Under the pieces are notes generated by a model. It saw only the letters and a program-made list of their open reading frames with translations, was not told where the DNA came from and did no database searches. The translations under genes and the position numbers were made by a program. From GCA-2728135 sp002728135 (lineage in GTDB: Bacteria; Pseudomonadota; Alphaproteobacteria; UBA828), in the NCBI GenBank assembly GCA_963997635.1, contig CAXEND010000002.1, forward strand, positions 152,539 through 216,538: a stretch of 64,000 nucleotides of DNA. Reading direction: 5' to 3'. Shown here piece after piece: positions 1 to 8,476 of this stretch (its first letter is position 1; each line of letters begins with the position of its first letter).

Positions 1-248
1 TCTAACGCAGGGGTTTTAAGAGGTGCTCCTTTTTCTTGCCAGTTTGGAATAAGTTCATCTAGGGCACGGGTTTCAAAAACAGCTCCAGACAATATATGGG
101 CACCAATCTCAGAACCCTTTTCAATTACAGTTACACTGATGTCCCTACCTTCAGCCAAACTCAGCTGTCGAATACGAATTGCTGCAGACAAGCCTGATGG
201 ACCTCCACCAACTATAACGACGTCATACTCCATTGATTCGCGATTCAT
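1..248 (-). CDS. Electron transfer flavoprotein-ubiquinone oxidoreductase, N-terminal fragment
   Basis: Partial gene: the first 82 codons are present and the rest lies left of the window. The protein passes electrons from electron transfer flavoprotein (fatty-acid and amino-acid dehydrogenases) to ubiquinone at the inner membrane. The fragment shows the Rossmann FAD site, VVIVGGGPSGLSAA (glycines 14-16 and 19), the acidic end of the second strand (VIEKG, Glu43) and the ETF-QO-like stretch EIGAHILSGAV (47-57). The start is the first of two possible ATGs; the second is at codon 6, and MEYDVVIVG would also be a normal N-terminus. It is divergent from the uracil-DNA glycosylase gene. The iron-sulfur and quinone-binding parts cannot be seen, so another FAD dehydrogenase is possible but less likely. 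Confidence 0.85.
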   Translation of the reverse strand, partial: MNRESMEYDVVIVGGGPSGLSAAIRIRQLSLAEGRDISVTVIEKGSEIGAHILSGAVFETRALDELIPNWQEKGAPLKTPAL

Positions 249-395
249 CTTTGCTCCAATCTATAAACTTCGTACCATAAGGTATAAAAAATTTGAATGT
301 AATAACTTCATTTATTAAATATATAATAGTTAATTAACCTAATTCTTTGCCTGGATAGTAGGAATCATTAATATAATATTGTTAGAATATGCATT

Positions 396-1214
396 ATGGA
401 CAAGATAACTAAATATGAAATTCTGCAACAACTAAGTTGGCAGATTGAAGCTGGGGCAGATGAATCTGTGGAAAATACCCCACAAAACCGCCTAGAATCT
501 AATTCTCAAAATACCATACCAACCGCAGATAAACATTTCAAAATTATTACAAATAACAAAAAAAATGAGAATAATATTGTGAGATCTAATTCACCTAAAC
601 CCTATTCAGAAGACTTAACCCACGGAGAAATATCCCCAACCTACAATTCTATTCAGGAACTCTCATCAGCTATACAGAAATTTGATGGTTGCTCACTTAG
701 CCGTACAGCAACCAATACAGTAGTATATGACGGAGACCCCCAAGCAAAACTAATGATTATTGGTGAAGCTCCAGGTGCAGAAGAAGATAGATCTGGTCTG
801 CCTTTTGTCGGCCCTGCGGGGCAACTCCTAAACAAAATGTTGGCTGCTATTAATATACAACGCAAAGATTGTTACATAACGAACATTATATTTTGGCGCC
901 CTCCTGGAAACAGAGCTCCAACTCCTGATGAAATTGAAATCTGCAAACCCTTCGTTTACAGACAAATTGAACTTGTAAAGCCAAAAATAATAGTTCTAGC
1001 AGGGGGGATTTCAGCTAAGGGAATGCTAAATCGTACAGAAGGGATAACAAGACTTCGAGGAAAATGGCAACAAATTACTACACCAGTACTAACAAAACCT
1101 ATAAGTACAATAGCGACGTTCCACCCAGCATACCTTCTCCGCCAACCCCAGGCAAAACGCGAAGCATGGAATGATTTACAATGTATCAGAGAAAAGCTCG
1201 ATGAAGATCAATAA
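396..1214 (+). CDS. Family 4-like uracil-DNA glycosylase
   Basis: Removes uracil from DNA to start base-excision repair. The catalytic domain covers about residues 95-270 of 272. It has motif A GEAPGAEED (123-131), the following PFVGPAGQLL stretch, ITNIIFWRPPGNR (161-173) and the C-terminal motif HPAYLLRQP (243-251). The first ~90 residues are a polar, low-complexity N-terminal region that starts like other alphaproteobacterial members (LSWQIEAGADE). Of the four cysteines that hold the 4Fe-4S cluster in Thermus-type family 4 enzymes, only two have counterparts (Cys99, Cys183). The others align with Phe97-region and Trp167, so a cluster may be absent. The gene is divergent from the ETF-QO gene and followed by the lytic transglycosylase gene. 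Confidence 0.88.
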   Translation: MDKITKYEILQQLSWQIEAGADESVENTPQNRLESNSQNTIPTADKHFKIITNNKKNENNIVRSNSPKPYSEDLTHGEISPTYNSIQELSSAIQKFDGCSLSRTATNTVVYDGDPQAKLMIIGEAPGAEEDRSGLPFVGPAGQLLNKMLAAINIQRKDCYITNIIFWRPPGNRAPTPDEIEICKPFVYRQIELVKPKIIVLAGGISAKGMLNRTEGITRLRGKWQQITTPVLTKPISTIATFHPAYLLRQPQAKREAWNDLQCIREKLDEDQ

Positions 1215-1332
1215 CAGTCATTCTGTTCAATGGCTTTCTTTCTATATTAAAACTTTATAGGTATAAAACATTGAGATACGGAAAGAATAACCATTATATT
1301 GAATTGTATTAGGTCGCCTTACTAGATTACTG

Positions 1333-3237
1333 GTGAAATACATGTTTTCAAGCTTAGCCATAAAATTAACCTCTATTTATCAAAAAGTAATTATTCGCCT
1401 GATTACAATAATTTTTTTGTTGATTCTCAACACAGTTATTTATGATCCAAGTATAGCCTCAGATATCAGAAAATATGATAAACAAAATTACTTTCCAGGA
1501 AAAATTATAGCTGAACGCAAAAATAATATAATTAAATTACTTCCAAAAATCTTAAATAAAGAAGAAGCTTCAAAATATAAAAGAATTTTTAGCCTTCAAG
1601 AACAAGGAAAACTTGAGCTAGCGGCTCAAATTATTTCCGAATTAAATGACCCAGTTCTAATGGGTCATGTACTAGCACAAAAATATATGCACCCAACTGC
1701 ATACAGATCTAAATTTAGCGAGCTAAGGGACTGGTTGAAGTATTATTCAGATCACCCAGACGCATCTCGAATATACAAATTGGCTATGAGACGAAAGCCA
1801 AAGAATACTCTAAATCCAAAAAGTCCGAAACTTGGCGTTTTTGGAGAAGCCCTACCTCTATCCACTAATAAAAATAATCATGCTAAAATTCCGACAAAAA
1901 AACTCTCAAAAATAAAAAAAACTGAACTTAAAAAAATCCAGAGAAACATGAGAGCTCGTCTTAGACGAGGTTGGCCTACAGGGGCACTAGAGATCCTTAA
2001 TAGCCCCAAACATATATCTTTAGCAAGCAATGAGGAAATAAGTGATTACCGTGCACGTATTGCATGGAGCTACTACATATATAACAAAGACAAACTGGCC
2101 ATGGACTTGTCCGCCCAGAGTGCATTTCAATCTCGAGCATATGTTCCAACAGCAGACTGGACTGCAGGACTTTCCTCATGGAGACTTGGAGACTTTAAAA
2201 ATGCCAAAAAACATTTTGAATTTCTTGCTAATAACCCACATTCTGATCAATGGATAGCTGCTGCTGGTGCTTTCTGGGCCTCAAGGGCTAGCCTTAAAAT
2301 TGGTCAACCTAAAACTTCTACACAATTACTTCGTAGAGCAGCACTAACCCCATATGTCTTTTATGGCCTATTAGCCAAACAAATTCTTGGTAGTAATATA
2401 AATTTTGAATGGCATATTAGTAATCCTTCCAAGGAAAGTTTCAAAGAGGCGGTAAAATTTCTTCCCGTAAAAAGGGCTATTGCTTTATATGAATCTGGGC
2501 AATTCGATCTTGCAAAAAAAGAAATTCATAAAATCCGTTACCGCGCTACCCCTGAAATGGGTAAACTTTTAATTATTCTAGCTACAGCACTTAAACTACC
2601 AGATATTGAGACAGAAATGGGTATAAGGCTATATTTAGCTAAAAGCATACCAAATTATGACTTTGCTATGTATCCAATTCCAAGTTGGATACCTGAAGAT
2701 AACTTCAAAGTTGATCCTGCTTTAATATTTGCACTAATACGACAAGAATCTAGGTTTAAGACATCTGCTAAAAGTAAACGTGGGGCTCGAGGTTTAATGC
2801 AAATAATGCCTAGAACAGCAAAATTTACTGCAAAACGATTAGGGCTTAAAAATATTACTAACAACAAATTAAAGAATCCTGAAATTAATATAATGATTGG
2901 GCAGGCCTACCTTAAACACCTTATGAGTGATGAAGTTGTTGGTAAAAACCTTCTTTTTACTCTCGCAGCATATAATGCAGGCCCAGGTAATCTTAGAAAA
3001 TGGCTACCTAAAACTAATTACGACGATGATCCTTTGTTATTCTTGGAAAGCACACGATCCAGAGAAACCCGACACTTTATTCGTGTGGTGCTAACTAACT
3101 ATTGGATTTATCAAATGCAAATGGGCCTAGAGTTAAAGTCATTAAATCAGATGGCAGCTGGTAGCTGGCCTTTTTATAGTGACAATATAGAAAAATTGGA
3201 GTTCTCTTATGACAGCAAAACACGTTCTAGACGATAG
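1333..3237 (+). CDS. slt: Soluble lytic murein transglycosylase (Slt70-like)
   Basis: Cleaves the MurNAc-GlcNAc bond of peptidoglycan with formation of an anhydro end, in the periplasm. A hydrophobic N-terminal segment (about residues 17-37) acts as signal or anchor. A long helical superhelical region follows, then the lysozyme-like domain from about 455. Catalytic Glu472 lies in ALIRQESRF, followed by GARGLMQIMPRTA (484-496) and LAAYNAGPGN (544-553), the standard family 1 motifs. The start shown is GTG; an ATG three codons later (1342) is equally plausible. Its 3' end overlaps the moaB start by 29 bases, so the two are probably translated from one message. Confidence 0.93.
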   Translation: MKYMFSSLAIKLTSIYQKVIIRLITIIFLLILNTVIYDPSIASDIRKYDKQNYFPGKIIAERKNNIIKLLPKILNKEEASKYKRIFSLQEQGKLELAAQIISELNDPVLMGHVLAQKYMHPTAYRSKFSELRDWLKYYSDHPDASRIYKLAMRRKPKNTLNPKSPKLGVFGEALPLSTNKNNHAKIPTKKLSKIKKTELKKIQRNMRARLRRGWPTGALEILNSPKHISLASNEEISDYRARIAWSYYIYNKDKLAMDLSAQSAFQSRAYVPTADWTAGLSSWRLGDFKNAKKHFEFLANNPHSDQWIAAAGAFWASRASLKIGQPKTSTQLLRRAALTPYVFYGLLAKQILGSNINFEWHISNPSKESFKEAVKFLPVKRAIALYESGQFDLAKKEIHKIRYRATPEMGKLLIILATALKLPDIETEMGIRLYLAKSIPNYDFAMYPIPSWIPEDNFKVDPALIFALIRQESRFKTSAKSKRGARGLMQIMPRTAKFTAKRLGLKNITNNKLKNPEINIMIGQAYLKHLMSDEVVGKNLLFTLAAYNAGPGNLRKWLPKTNYDDDPLLFLESTRSRETRHFIRVVLTNYWIYQMQMGLELKSLNQMAAGSWPFYSDNIEKLEFSYDSKTRSRR

Positions 3238-3748
3238 TAGAAAATTTATCCCTGTTAACTTCTGTATTCTTACTATGTCTGATTCTCGAACTTTAGAAAC
3301 AGATAAATCAGGGGATTATCTTAGCTCAATAATACAGGAATCAGGCCATAAATTAGTAGAACGTAAAATAGTGCCTGATAATTTAGCTATGATTTCAGAA
3401 CTGTTAAAGTCATGGATAGAGAGAAAAAACGTGGATGTAATTTTAGGTACAGGAGGCACGGGCGTTACAGGGCGTGATGTTAGCCCGGAGGCTTTTGAAG
3501 ATCATTATGAAAAATCAATTCCTGGATTTGGAGAACTTTTTAGAATGCTGAGCTATGATCTAATTGGAACTTCCACTATACAATCACGAGCAAGTGGTGG
3601 TGTTAGTAATGGGACTTATTTATTTGCACTACCTGGATCACCAGGTGCATGTCGGGATGCATGGGAAAAAATTTTGAAGCACCAGCTCGACAACAGAACA
3701 CGACCCTGTAACTTAGTTGAACTTCTGCCACGTCTTCAAGAAAATTAG
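3209..3748 (+). CDS. moaB: Molybdenum cofactor biosynthesis protein B
   Basis: MoaB/MogA-fold protein of molybdenum cofactor synthesis, thought to act in adenylylation of molybdopterin or in a related step. 179 residues, with the characteristic VILGTGGTGVTGRDVSPEA segment (about 78-96), the preceding FCILTMSDSR, and SNGTYLFALPGSPGACRDAW near the C-terminus. The length is normal for the family. It begins inside the last 29 bases of the slt gene and ends three bases before the stop of the convergent glycosyltransferase gene, with no terminator between them. No other Mo-cofactor gene is in the window. Confidence 0.92.
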   Translation: MTAKHVLDDSRKFIPVNFCILTMSDSRTLETDKSGDYLSSIIQESGHKLVERKIVPDNLAMISELLKSWIERKNVDVILGTGGTGVTGRDVSPEAFEDHYEKSIPGFGELFRMLSYDLIGTSTIQSRASGGVSNGTYLFALPGSPGACRDAWEKILKHQLDNRTRPCNLVELLPRLQEN

Positions 3749-3751
3749 GTA

Positions 3752-4354
3752 TTAAATAGACGCTAATACTTTAACCCGATGTTTCATAAAACTCGATGCG
3801 TCATCAATATCCTCTAGACAAGAAGCCATGGCGATATTAGTGTTGTTTGGAAGTAGTTTGATAACCTGATCTAGAGTCTCACCAGATGACCAAATAACGC
3901 CTCTGAAAGGGTTATTTATCAGTAATTGGGGTTTAAAACCCACGGACCAGAAACCACCATCAATTACTGGGCCAAAAATAGCTTCATTTGATTTTAACTT
4001 TTCAAAAGCTTGCCAAACAAACTCTTTATTAACATCAGGAATATCAGTACCTACTAAAATTGTTGGTTCAGTACTAAATTTTTTTAAACACTGATACATT
4101 CTTTCTCCTATATCTCCAGATCCTTGTTGGATTATAGGAATATTAATTGGCCAAAATCTCTCATTGCCGTCAAACGTATCAGGAGTTACTGCTAACCATA
4201 GTTTCCAACGTGGATCTAGAGCTAGTCTCTTAGAGATAACTCTAACATTCTTTCTATAGAAAACCCACGCACCCGACATTCCAATTTCTGTTGCTAAACG
4301 ACGTTTAACCATTCCTAACCTTGGAGATCGTGCAAATAGAATTACATTTCGCAT
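3752..4354 (-). CDS. TIGR04282/DUF2064 family glycosyltransferase-like protein
   Basis: Small GT-A-like protein (200 residues) of the DUF2064 group. Family features visible are the N-terminal FARSPRLGMVKRRLA (about 7-21), where Lys-Arg near the nucleotide site is typical, TILVGTDIPDV (about 95-105), and GPVIDGGFWSVGF (about 129-141). Together they resemble a sugar-nucleotide transferase with an acidic metal site. Homologues are usually paired with a TIGR04283 glycosyltransferase, as here (the next gene upstream, 12 bases away). The acceptor and sugar are unknown. In some genomes the pair accompanies radical-SAM or arsenosugar genes, none of which are visible here. Confidence 0.82.
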   Translation of the reverse strand: MRNVILFARSPRLGMVKRRLATEIGMSGAWVFYRKNVRVISKRLALDPRWKLWLAVTPDTFDGNERFWPINIPIIQQGSGDIGERMYQCLKKFSTEPTILVGTDIPDVNKEFVWQAFEKLKSNEAIFGPVIDGGFWSVGFKPQLLINNPFRGVIWSSGETLDQVIKLLPNNTNIAMASCLEDIDDASSFMKHRVKVLASI

Positions 4355-4366
4355 GAGAAGGATCGT

Positions 4367-5074
4367 TTATCTTTCTTGATTATAATGTTTATTGATCCAC
4401 TTAATTGGCACTCCACAAAAAAAACAAACTAGGTAAAAACAATTCTTAGAAGACCGAAGGAAATAGCCGGAATTTTTATATTTTCTAGCAGAAGTAATTG
4501 CACTAACATTTAGTATAGATATCCTACTTATTCCAATTCGAAGAATTATTTCGACGTCTTCCATTACAGGAAATCTTTTAAAACCACCTAAAGATCTATA
4601 ATAACTAGAGGATATCAAAAGGCCTTGATCTCCCCAAGGTAAACCAAAGAGCTTTGAACGAACAGCAACTATAGTCTCAAGTAAACGGGCACTCATAGAA
4701 TTATCATCTAATTTATATCTAAATGCCGCAACTTTCTGTTTTCTTAAACTAGTTTTATTAATAAATACCTGAGCAGCTTTCTGCCATCCAGGCTGAAGAA
4801 GTGTGTCGGCATGTAAAAAAAGAAGCCATGTGCCAGTCGCAAATTCTGCTCCCTCAGCAAGCTGATTTCCTCGACCACATTGAACCTGTAGAATTTTTGC
4901 TCCTAAATTTAATGCTCTATTAATGGTATCATCTTTAGAACCTCCATCAACCACAATAATTTCCTTAGGTTTTTCTCCATTTTGACAATAGAGAGCAGAG
5001 ATTGTTTGTCCTATTATATCCTCTTCATTAAGTGTAGGGATTATCACGCTGAGTTCAGAAATTTGAAATTTCAT
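4367..5074 (-). CDS. TIGR04283 family GT2 glycosyltransferase
   Basis: Family 2 glycosyltransferase of 235 residues. The nucleotide-binding start is LSVIIPTLNEEDIIG (about 8-22), followed by EIIVVDGGSKDDT, the metal-binding-like LFLHADTLLQPGW, and a C-terminal catalytic half with WGDQGLLIS and FPVMEDVEIILRIG (the ED motif typical of GT2 base residues). The C-terminus is short and hydrophobic, so it is probably membrane-associated. It is the first gene of a two-gene minus-strand operon with the TIGR04282 protein. The sugar donor and the product are not known. Confidence 0.85.
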   Translation of the reverse strand: MKFQISELSVIIPTLNEEDIIGQTISALYCQNGEKPKEIIVVDGGSKDDTINRALNLGAKILQVQCGRGNQLAEGAEFATGTWLLFLHADTLLQPGWQKAAQVFINKTSLRKQKVAAFRYKLDDNSMSARLLETIVAVRSKLFGLPWGDQGLLISSSYYRSLGGFKRFPVMEDVEIILRIGISRISILNVSAITSARKYKNSGYFLRSSKNCFYLVCFFCGVPIKWINKHYNQER

Positions 5075-5183
5075 TGATTTTTATGATGTATTTTTATGAA
5101 TTTAAAATCAAAATTTATTAAATTTTTTATACTATCTTTACCTGCCCTAAGCTAACTCTAAATATGCTATAAGAATACTTGAT

Positions 5184-6614
5184 ATGCCAGCACATCATGA
5201 ATTAGGGGAAATCGCTATCGTGGCAATGGCTGCACTATTGTGCGGCATAGGCCTCACACGGATTAGACAACCTGCAATTGTAGGATATATTCTTGCAGGT
5301 GTCATTCTAGGACCCTCCGGTTTTGGTTTAGTCGCTAACCGTGAGACAATTGCCTTACTTGCAGAGCTAGGCGTTCTGATGTTGCTCTTTATTATTGGCA
5401 TGAAACTTAGTCTGAGGGCATTTAAGAGTGTTTGGCGAAGAGCACTTGTGGTAGTGGTTCTCCAAGTAGCTCTATGTCTTATATTAACGCTCGCACTATC
5501 AAGAATTTTTGAATGGCCTATGGCACTCGCATGTTTTCTTGGGTTTGTCATTAGTCTTTCTAGTACTGCAGTTAGCATTAAAATGCTTGAAGACATCGGA
5601 GAACTTAGAACTGAAACTGGGCGGATTGTCGTTGCAGTCTTAATAGGCCAAGACTTGGCTATAGTACCAATGCTCCTTTTATTAGACAGCTTATCTGGAG
5701 GTGAAGGATTCTCATTACCTACTATTGCAAGCTTAGCAGGAGCAATTTTATTCTTAATAGCATTAGTATTTTTACTCAGTCGCCGTAGCCGGATTAAATT
5801 ACCATTAAGTAACCTAACCATAGAAAATCTTGATATTGCTCCCCTTGCAGCCCTGACTTATTGCTTCGCTCTTGCAGCTTTGACAGCTTTTATGGGTTTA
5901 ACAGCTGCTTATGGAGCATTTATTGCTGGTCTATTTATAGGCTCTACTACAGCACGACAGAAAATAATACGAGTTACAGAGCCTATACAAGCTGTTTTGG
6001 TGATGGTGTTTTTCTTATCTATAGGATTATTAATCGACCTAGAATTCATATGGGATAATTTACTTACAGTTCTAGTTCTTCTGTTTTTAATCTTAATAGT
6101 TAAATCTGCTATGAATGTTGGAATCCTGAGGTTAGTTGGAGAGTCTTGGCCTCGTGCTTTCTTGGCTGGTGTACTGCTTAGCCAAATCGGCGAATTTTCT
6201 TTCGTTATCGCTAGTGCAGGGGTAACTATGAATCTAGTTGGCATGGAAGGAAGCAGATTAATTATATCTGTAATTGCCCTTAGTCTTATAGTGAGTCCTA
6301 TCTGGCTAGGGACAGCTCGACGAATTCAACATTTAGCAAAGCGGGGAATATCAGACTTTGATGATCTAGCACTTAGGCTATACGCTGAAGAGGCAAAAAT
6401 CGTAGCTGAAAATTCAAATAAAGCTATTAATAATTTAGGATTAATTTCTTACGTTTTAGTAAGGCTTTCTAAGCGTTTAATATCTCGATTATCTTCATTT
6501 TACGAAAATAATAAAATATGGGTTATATCAAGCAATAATATATTATCTGGTGTTGTAGAAACAATAATTAGCTATTTAGTTTTTATAGTAAAAATATTAT
6601 TCAGGTTGAAATAA
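5184..6614 (+). CDS. CPA2-family monovalent cation/proton antiporter
   Basis: Inner-membrane cation:proton antiporter of the KefB/RosB type (Na+/H+ exchanger fold), with about 12 membrane segments over residues 1-375. Visible family signatures are QPAIVGYILAGVILGPSGFG (28-47), the following LLAELGVLMLLFIIGMKLS, SLSSTAVSIKMLEDIGEL, and GQDLAIVPMLLLL, in which the Asp of GQDLA is the ion-site residue. There is no cytoplasmic TrkA-N nucleotide-binding domain. Instead a ~100-residue tail, basic with a final hydrophobic stretch, follows the membrane domain. The ion cannot be told from sequence (K+ and Na+ are both possible). Confidence 0.88.
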   Translation: MPAHHELGEIAIVAMAALLCGIGLTRIRQPAIVGYILAGVILGPSGFGLVANRETIALLAELGVLMLLFIIGMKLSLRAFKSVWRRALVVVVLQVALCLILTLALSRIFEWPMALACFLGFVISLSSTAVSIKMLEDIGELRTETGRIVVAVLIGQDLAIVPMLLLLDSLSGGEGFSLPTIASLAGAILFLIALVFLLSRRSRIKLPLSNLTIENLDIAPLAALTYCFALAALTAFMGLTAAYGAFIAGLFIGSTTARQKIIRVTEPIQAVLVMVFFLSIGLLIDLEFIWDNLLTVLVLLFLILIVKSAMNVGILRLVGESWPRAFLAGVLLSQIGEFSFVIASAGVTMNLVGMEGSRLIISVIALSLIVSPIWLGTARRIQHLAKRGISDFDDLALRLYAEEAKIVAENSNKAINNLGLISYVLVRLSKRLISRLSSFYENNKIWVISSNNILSGVVETIISYLVFIVKILFRLK

Positions 6615-6698
6615 TAAATGGAAATATAAAAATTTAGTGCAATATTTGGCTATTAGATATTTATTGCACCTCAATAACTTAATTTAAGTATCAAAAAC

Positions 6699-7307
6699 AT
6701 GCCTGACTTCTCTCTCGAAGATAAAACATTTGGAATAGTTGCTGGCATCGACGAAGCTGGCAGAGGTTCATGGGCTGGCCCTGTTTACGCTGCAGCTGTA
6801 GTTTTAGACAGACAATACAATTATGAATTTTCACATAAAATTAATGATTCAAAAAAACTATCTCCAAGAGTTAGAAAAATTTTATTTCATTCTATAATAA
6901 CATTTTCTTCTGTAGGAGTGGGGCAGGCCTCGGTCAAAGAAATTGACTCTATGAATATATTACAAGCTACTCATTTAGCTATGAGACGAGCATTAAAATC
7001 TCTACCTGAAACTCCTAGAATTGCACTTGTAGACGGTAATTCATCACCATGCTTTGATATAGAAACAACATTAGTTACAAAAGGTGATTCTATCAGTATG
7101 TCTATAGCAGCAGCATCAATAGTAGCTAAAGTCAGTCGTGATAATGAAATGGTGAGATGGGCAAACCAATATCCAGGATATGGTTTTGAAACCCATAAAG
7201 GATACGGGACAAAGAATCATATGCTTGCGATTAAAAAACTCGGCCCAAGTGCAATCCATCGACAATCATTTAAACCCATTAAAAAATATTCTAAGGACCG
7301 TTCTTAA
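6699..7307 (+). CDS. rnhB: Ribonuclease HII
   Basis: Hydrolyses RNA in RNA-DNA hybrids and single ribonucleotides embedded in DNA. 202 residues, with the active-site start GIDEAGRGSWAGPV (16-29; Asp18, Glu19), then NDSKKLS (49-55), Asp112 in ALVDGN and Asp130 in KGDSISMSIAAASIVAKVSRD. All four acidic residues are present. It sits 60 bases upstream of ccrM on the same strand. The nearby rnhA gene means that both RNase H types are present in this genome. Confidence 0.95.
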   Translation: MPDFSLEDKTFGIVAGIDEAGRGSWAGPVYAAAVVLDRQYNYEFSHKINDSKKLSPRVRKILFHSIITFSSVGVGQASVKEIDSMNILQATHLAMRRALKSLPETPRIALVDGNSSPCFDIETTLVTKGDSISMSIAAASIVAKVSRDNEMVRWANQYPGYGFETHKGYGTKNHMLAIKKLGPSAIHRQSFKPIKKYSKDRS

Positions 7308-7333
7308 AGAATATTTTCTAAATCAGAGACTTG

Positions 7334-7351
7334 ACTGATCTGTTAATCAGT
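7334..7351. promoter_or_regulatory. Inverted repeat just upstream of ccrM
   Basis: ACTGAT and ATCAGT, six-base arms separated by six bases, end 16 bases before the ccrM start codon. This lies where it could act as an operator or as a small RNA hairpin near the ribosome-binding region. No T-tract follows, so it is not an obvious terminator for rnhB. No GANTC site was seen in this short gap. A chance occurrence is possible. Confidence 0.3.
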
Positions 7352-7367
7352 TTACAAGATTGATACT

Positions 7368-8447
7368 ATGATAAAACCGGCAAAAGATCGGTTGATCGTG
7401 GGAGATTGTATTGACGAGATGCAGGCAATGCCAGCAGAGTCATTTGACGCAATTTTTGCCGATCCACCTTACAATCTACAACTTAAGGGTGAGTTACTAC
7501 GCCCTGACAACACCCGCGTGGACGGTGTTGATGATGACTGGGATCAATTTGCCAACTTTAATGACTATGATATTTTTTCAAAAAACTGGCTGACTGAGGC
7601 ACGCAGGCTCTTAAAGCCTAGTGGCTCGCTCTGGGTTATTGGTAGTTATCATAATATTTATCGAATAGGCTGTATAATTCAAAATTTAGGCTTTTGGATT
7701 CTTAATGATATCGTTTGGCGCAAAACAAATCCGATGCCAAATTTTAGGGGACGTCGGTTTACAAATGCACATGAAACTCTGATTTGGTGCACTAAATCTA
7801 AAAATTCAAAGAAATACACATTTAACTATCAAGCAATGAAAGAGCTCAATGAAGGATTGCAAATGCGTTCAGATTGGGTGCTTCCTATATGCACTGGCTC
7901 TGAAAGATTAAAAGTCAATGGACAAAAAGCTCATCCCACACAAAAACCTGAAGCACTTATTCATCGAATAATTCTAGCATCTACAAATCCAAATGATATC
8001 ATTCTTGATCCCTTTTTTGGAAGTGGAACGACTGGTGCAGTGGCTAAACGCCTAGGTCGGCACTGGGTAGGGATTGAACGTGATAAGAATTATGCGAAAA
8101 TTGCAAAAGAACGAATAAGGTTAACAGAGAAGATTGACACCAATTTTATATTAACGACTCAATCAAAAAAATCAGATCCACGAATACCATTTGGTTCACT
8201 TGTCGAACGAGGTTTTCTATCTCCAGGCGATACACTTTATGATAGAATGAAAAGAGTAAGGGCTAAAGTAAGACCTGATGGAAGCCTTACTCTAGGTCCA
8301 GTGTCTGGATCAATTCATAGAATGGGTGCACATGTTCAAAAATCTTCATCCTGTAATGGGTGGACTTTTTGGCATTTTACAAATGAATCTGGAGAACTAA
8401 GACCGATTGATGACTTACGTAATATAATTCGTAAAACATCAAATTAG
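7368..8447 (+). CDS. ccrM: Cell-cycle regulated DNA adenine methyltransferase CcrM (GANTC)
   Basis: Beta-class N6-adenine methyltransferase, which in alphaproteobacteria methylates the A of GANTC and couples transcription to replication. The order of motifs is catalytic ADPPYNLQL (31-39) first, then SAM-binding DPFFGSGTTGAVAKRLG (214-230), as in beta-class enzymes. A C-terminal domain (about 270-355), including SGSIHRMGAHVQ and CNGWTFWHF, is diagnostic of CcrM and separates it from shorter restriction-type methylases. At 359 residues it has the usual CcrM length. No endonuclease gene is adjacent, which supports an orphan regulatory methylase. Confidence 0.95.
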   Translation: MIKPAKDRLIVGDCIDEMQAMPAESFDAIFADPPYNLQLKGELLRPDNTRVDGVDDDWDQFANFNDYDIFSKNWLTEARRLLKPSGSLWVIGSYHNIYRIGCIIQNLGFWILNDIVWRKTNPMPNFRGRRFTNAHETLIWCTKSKNSKKYTFNYQAMKELNEGLQMRSDWVLPICTGSERLKVNGQKAHPTQKPEALIHRIILASTNPNDIILDPFFGSGTTGAVAKRLGRHWVGIERDKNYAKIAKERIRLTEKIDTNFILTTQSKKSDPRIPFGSLVERGFLSPGDTLYDRMKRVRAKVRPDGSLTLGPVSGSIHRMGAHVQKSSSCNGWTFWHFTNESGELRPIDDLRNIIRKTSN

Positions 8448-8476
8448 TAATCACAAATATTGGTTATAATAGAGTT

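Noticed and set aside
1213..1227. AACAG/CTGTT hairpin overlapping the UDG stop codon
   Set aside because: Only five base pairs and no T-tract follows, so I do not call it a terminator.
5195..5821. 208-codon open frame antisense to the antiporter gene
   Set aside because: The sense frame encodes clear antiporter motifs. The antisense product is basic and low-complexity with no family signature, a typical shadow.
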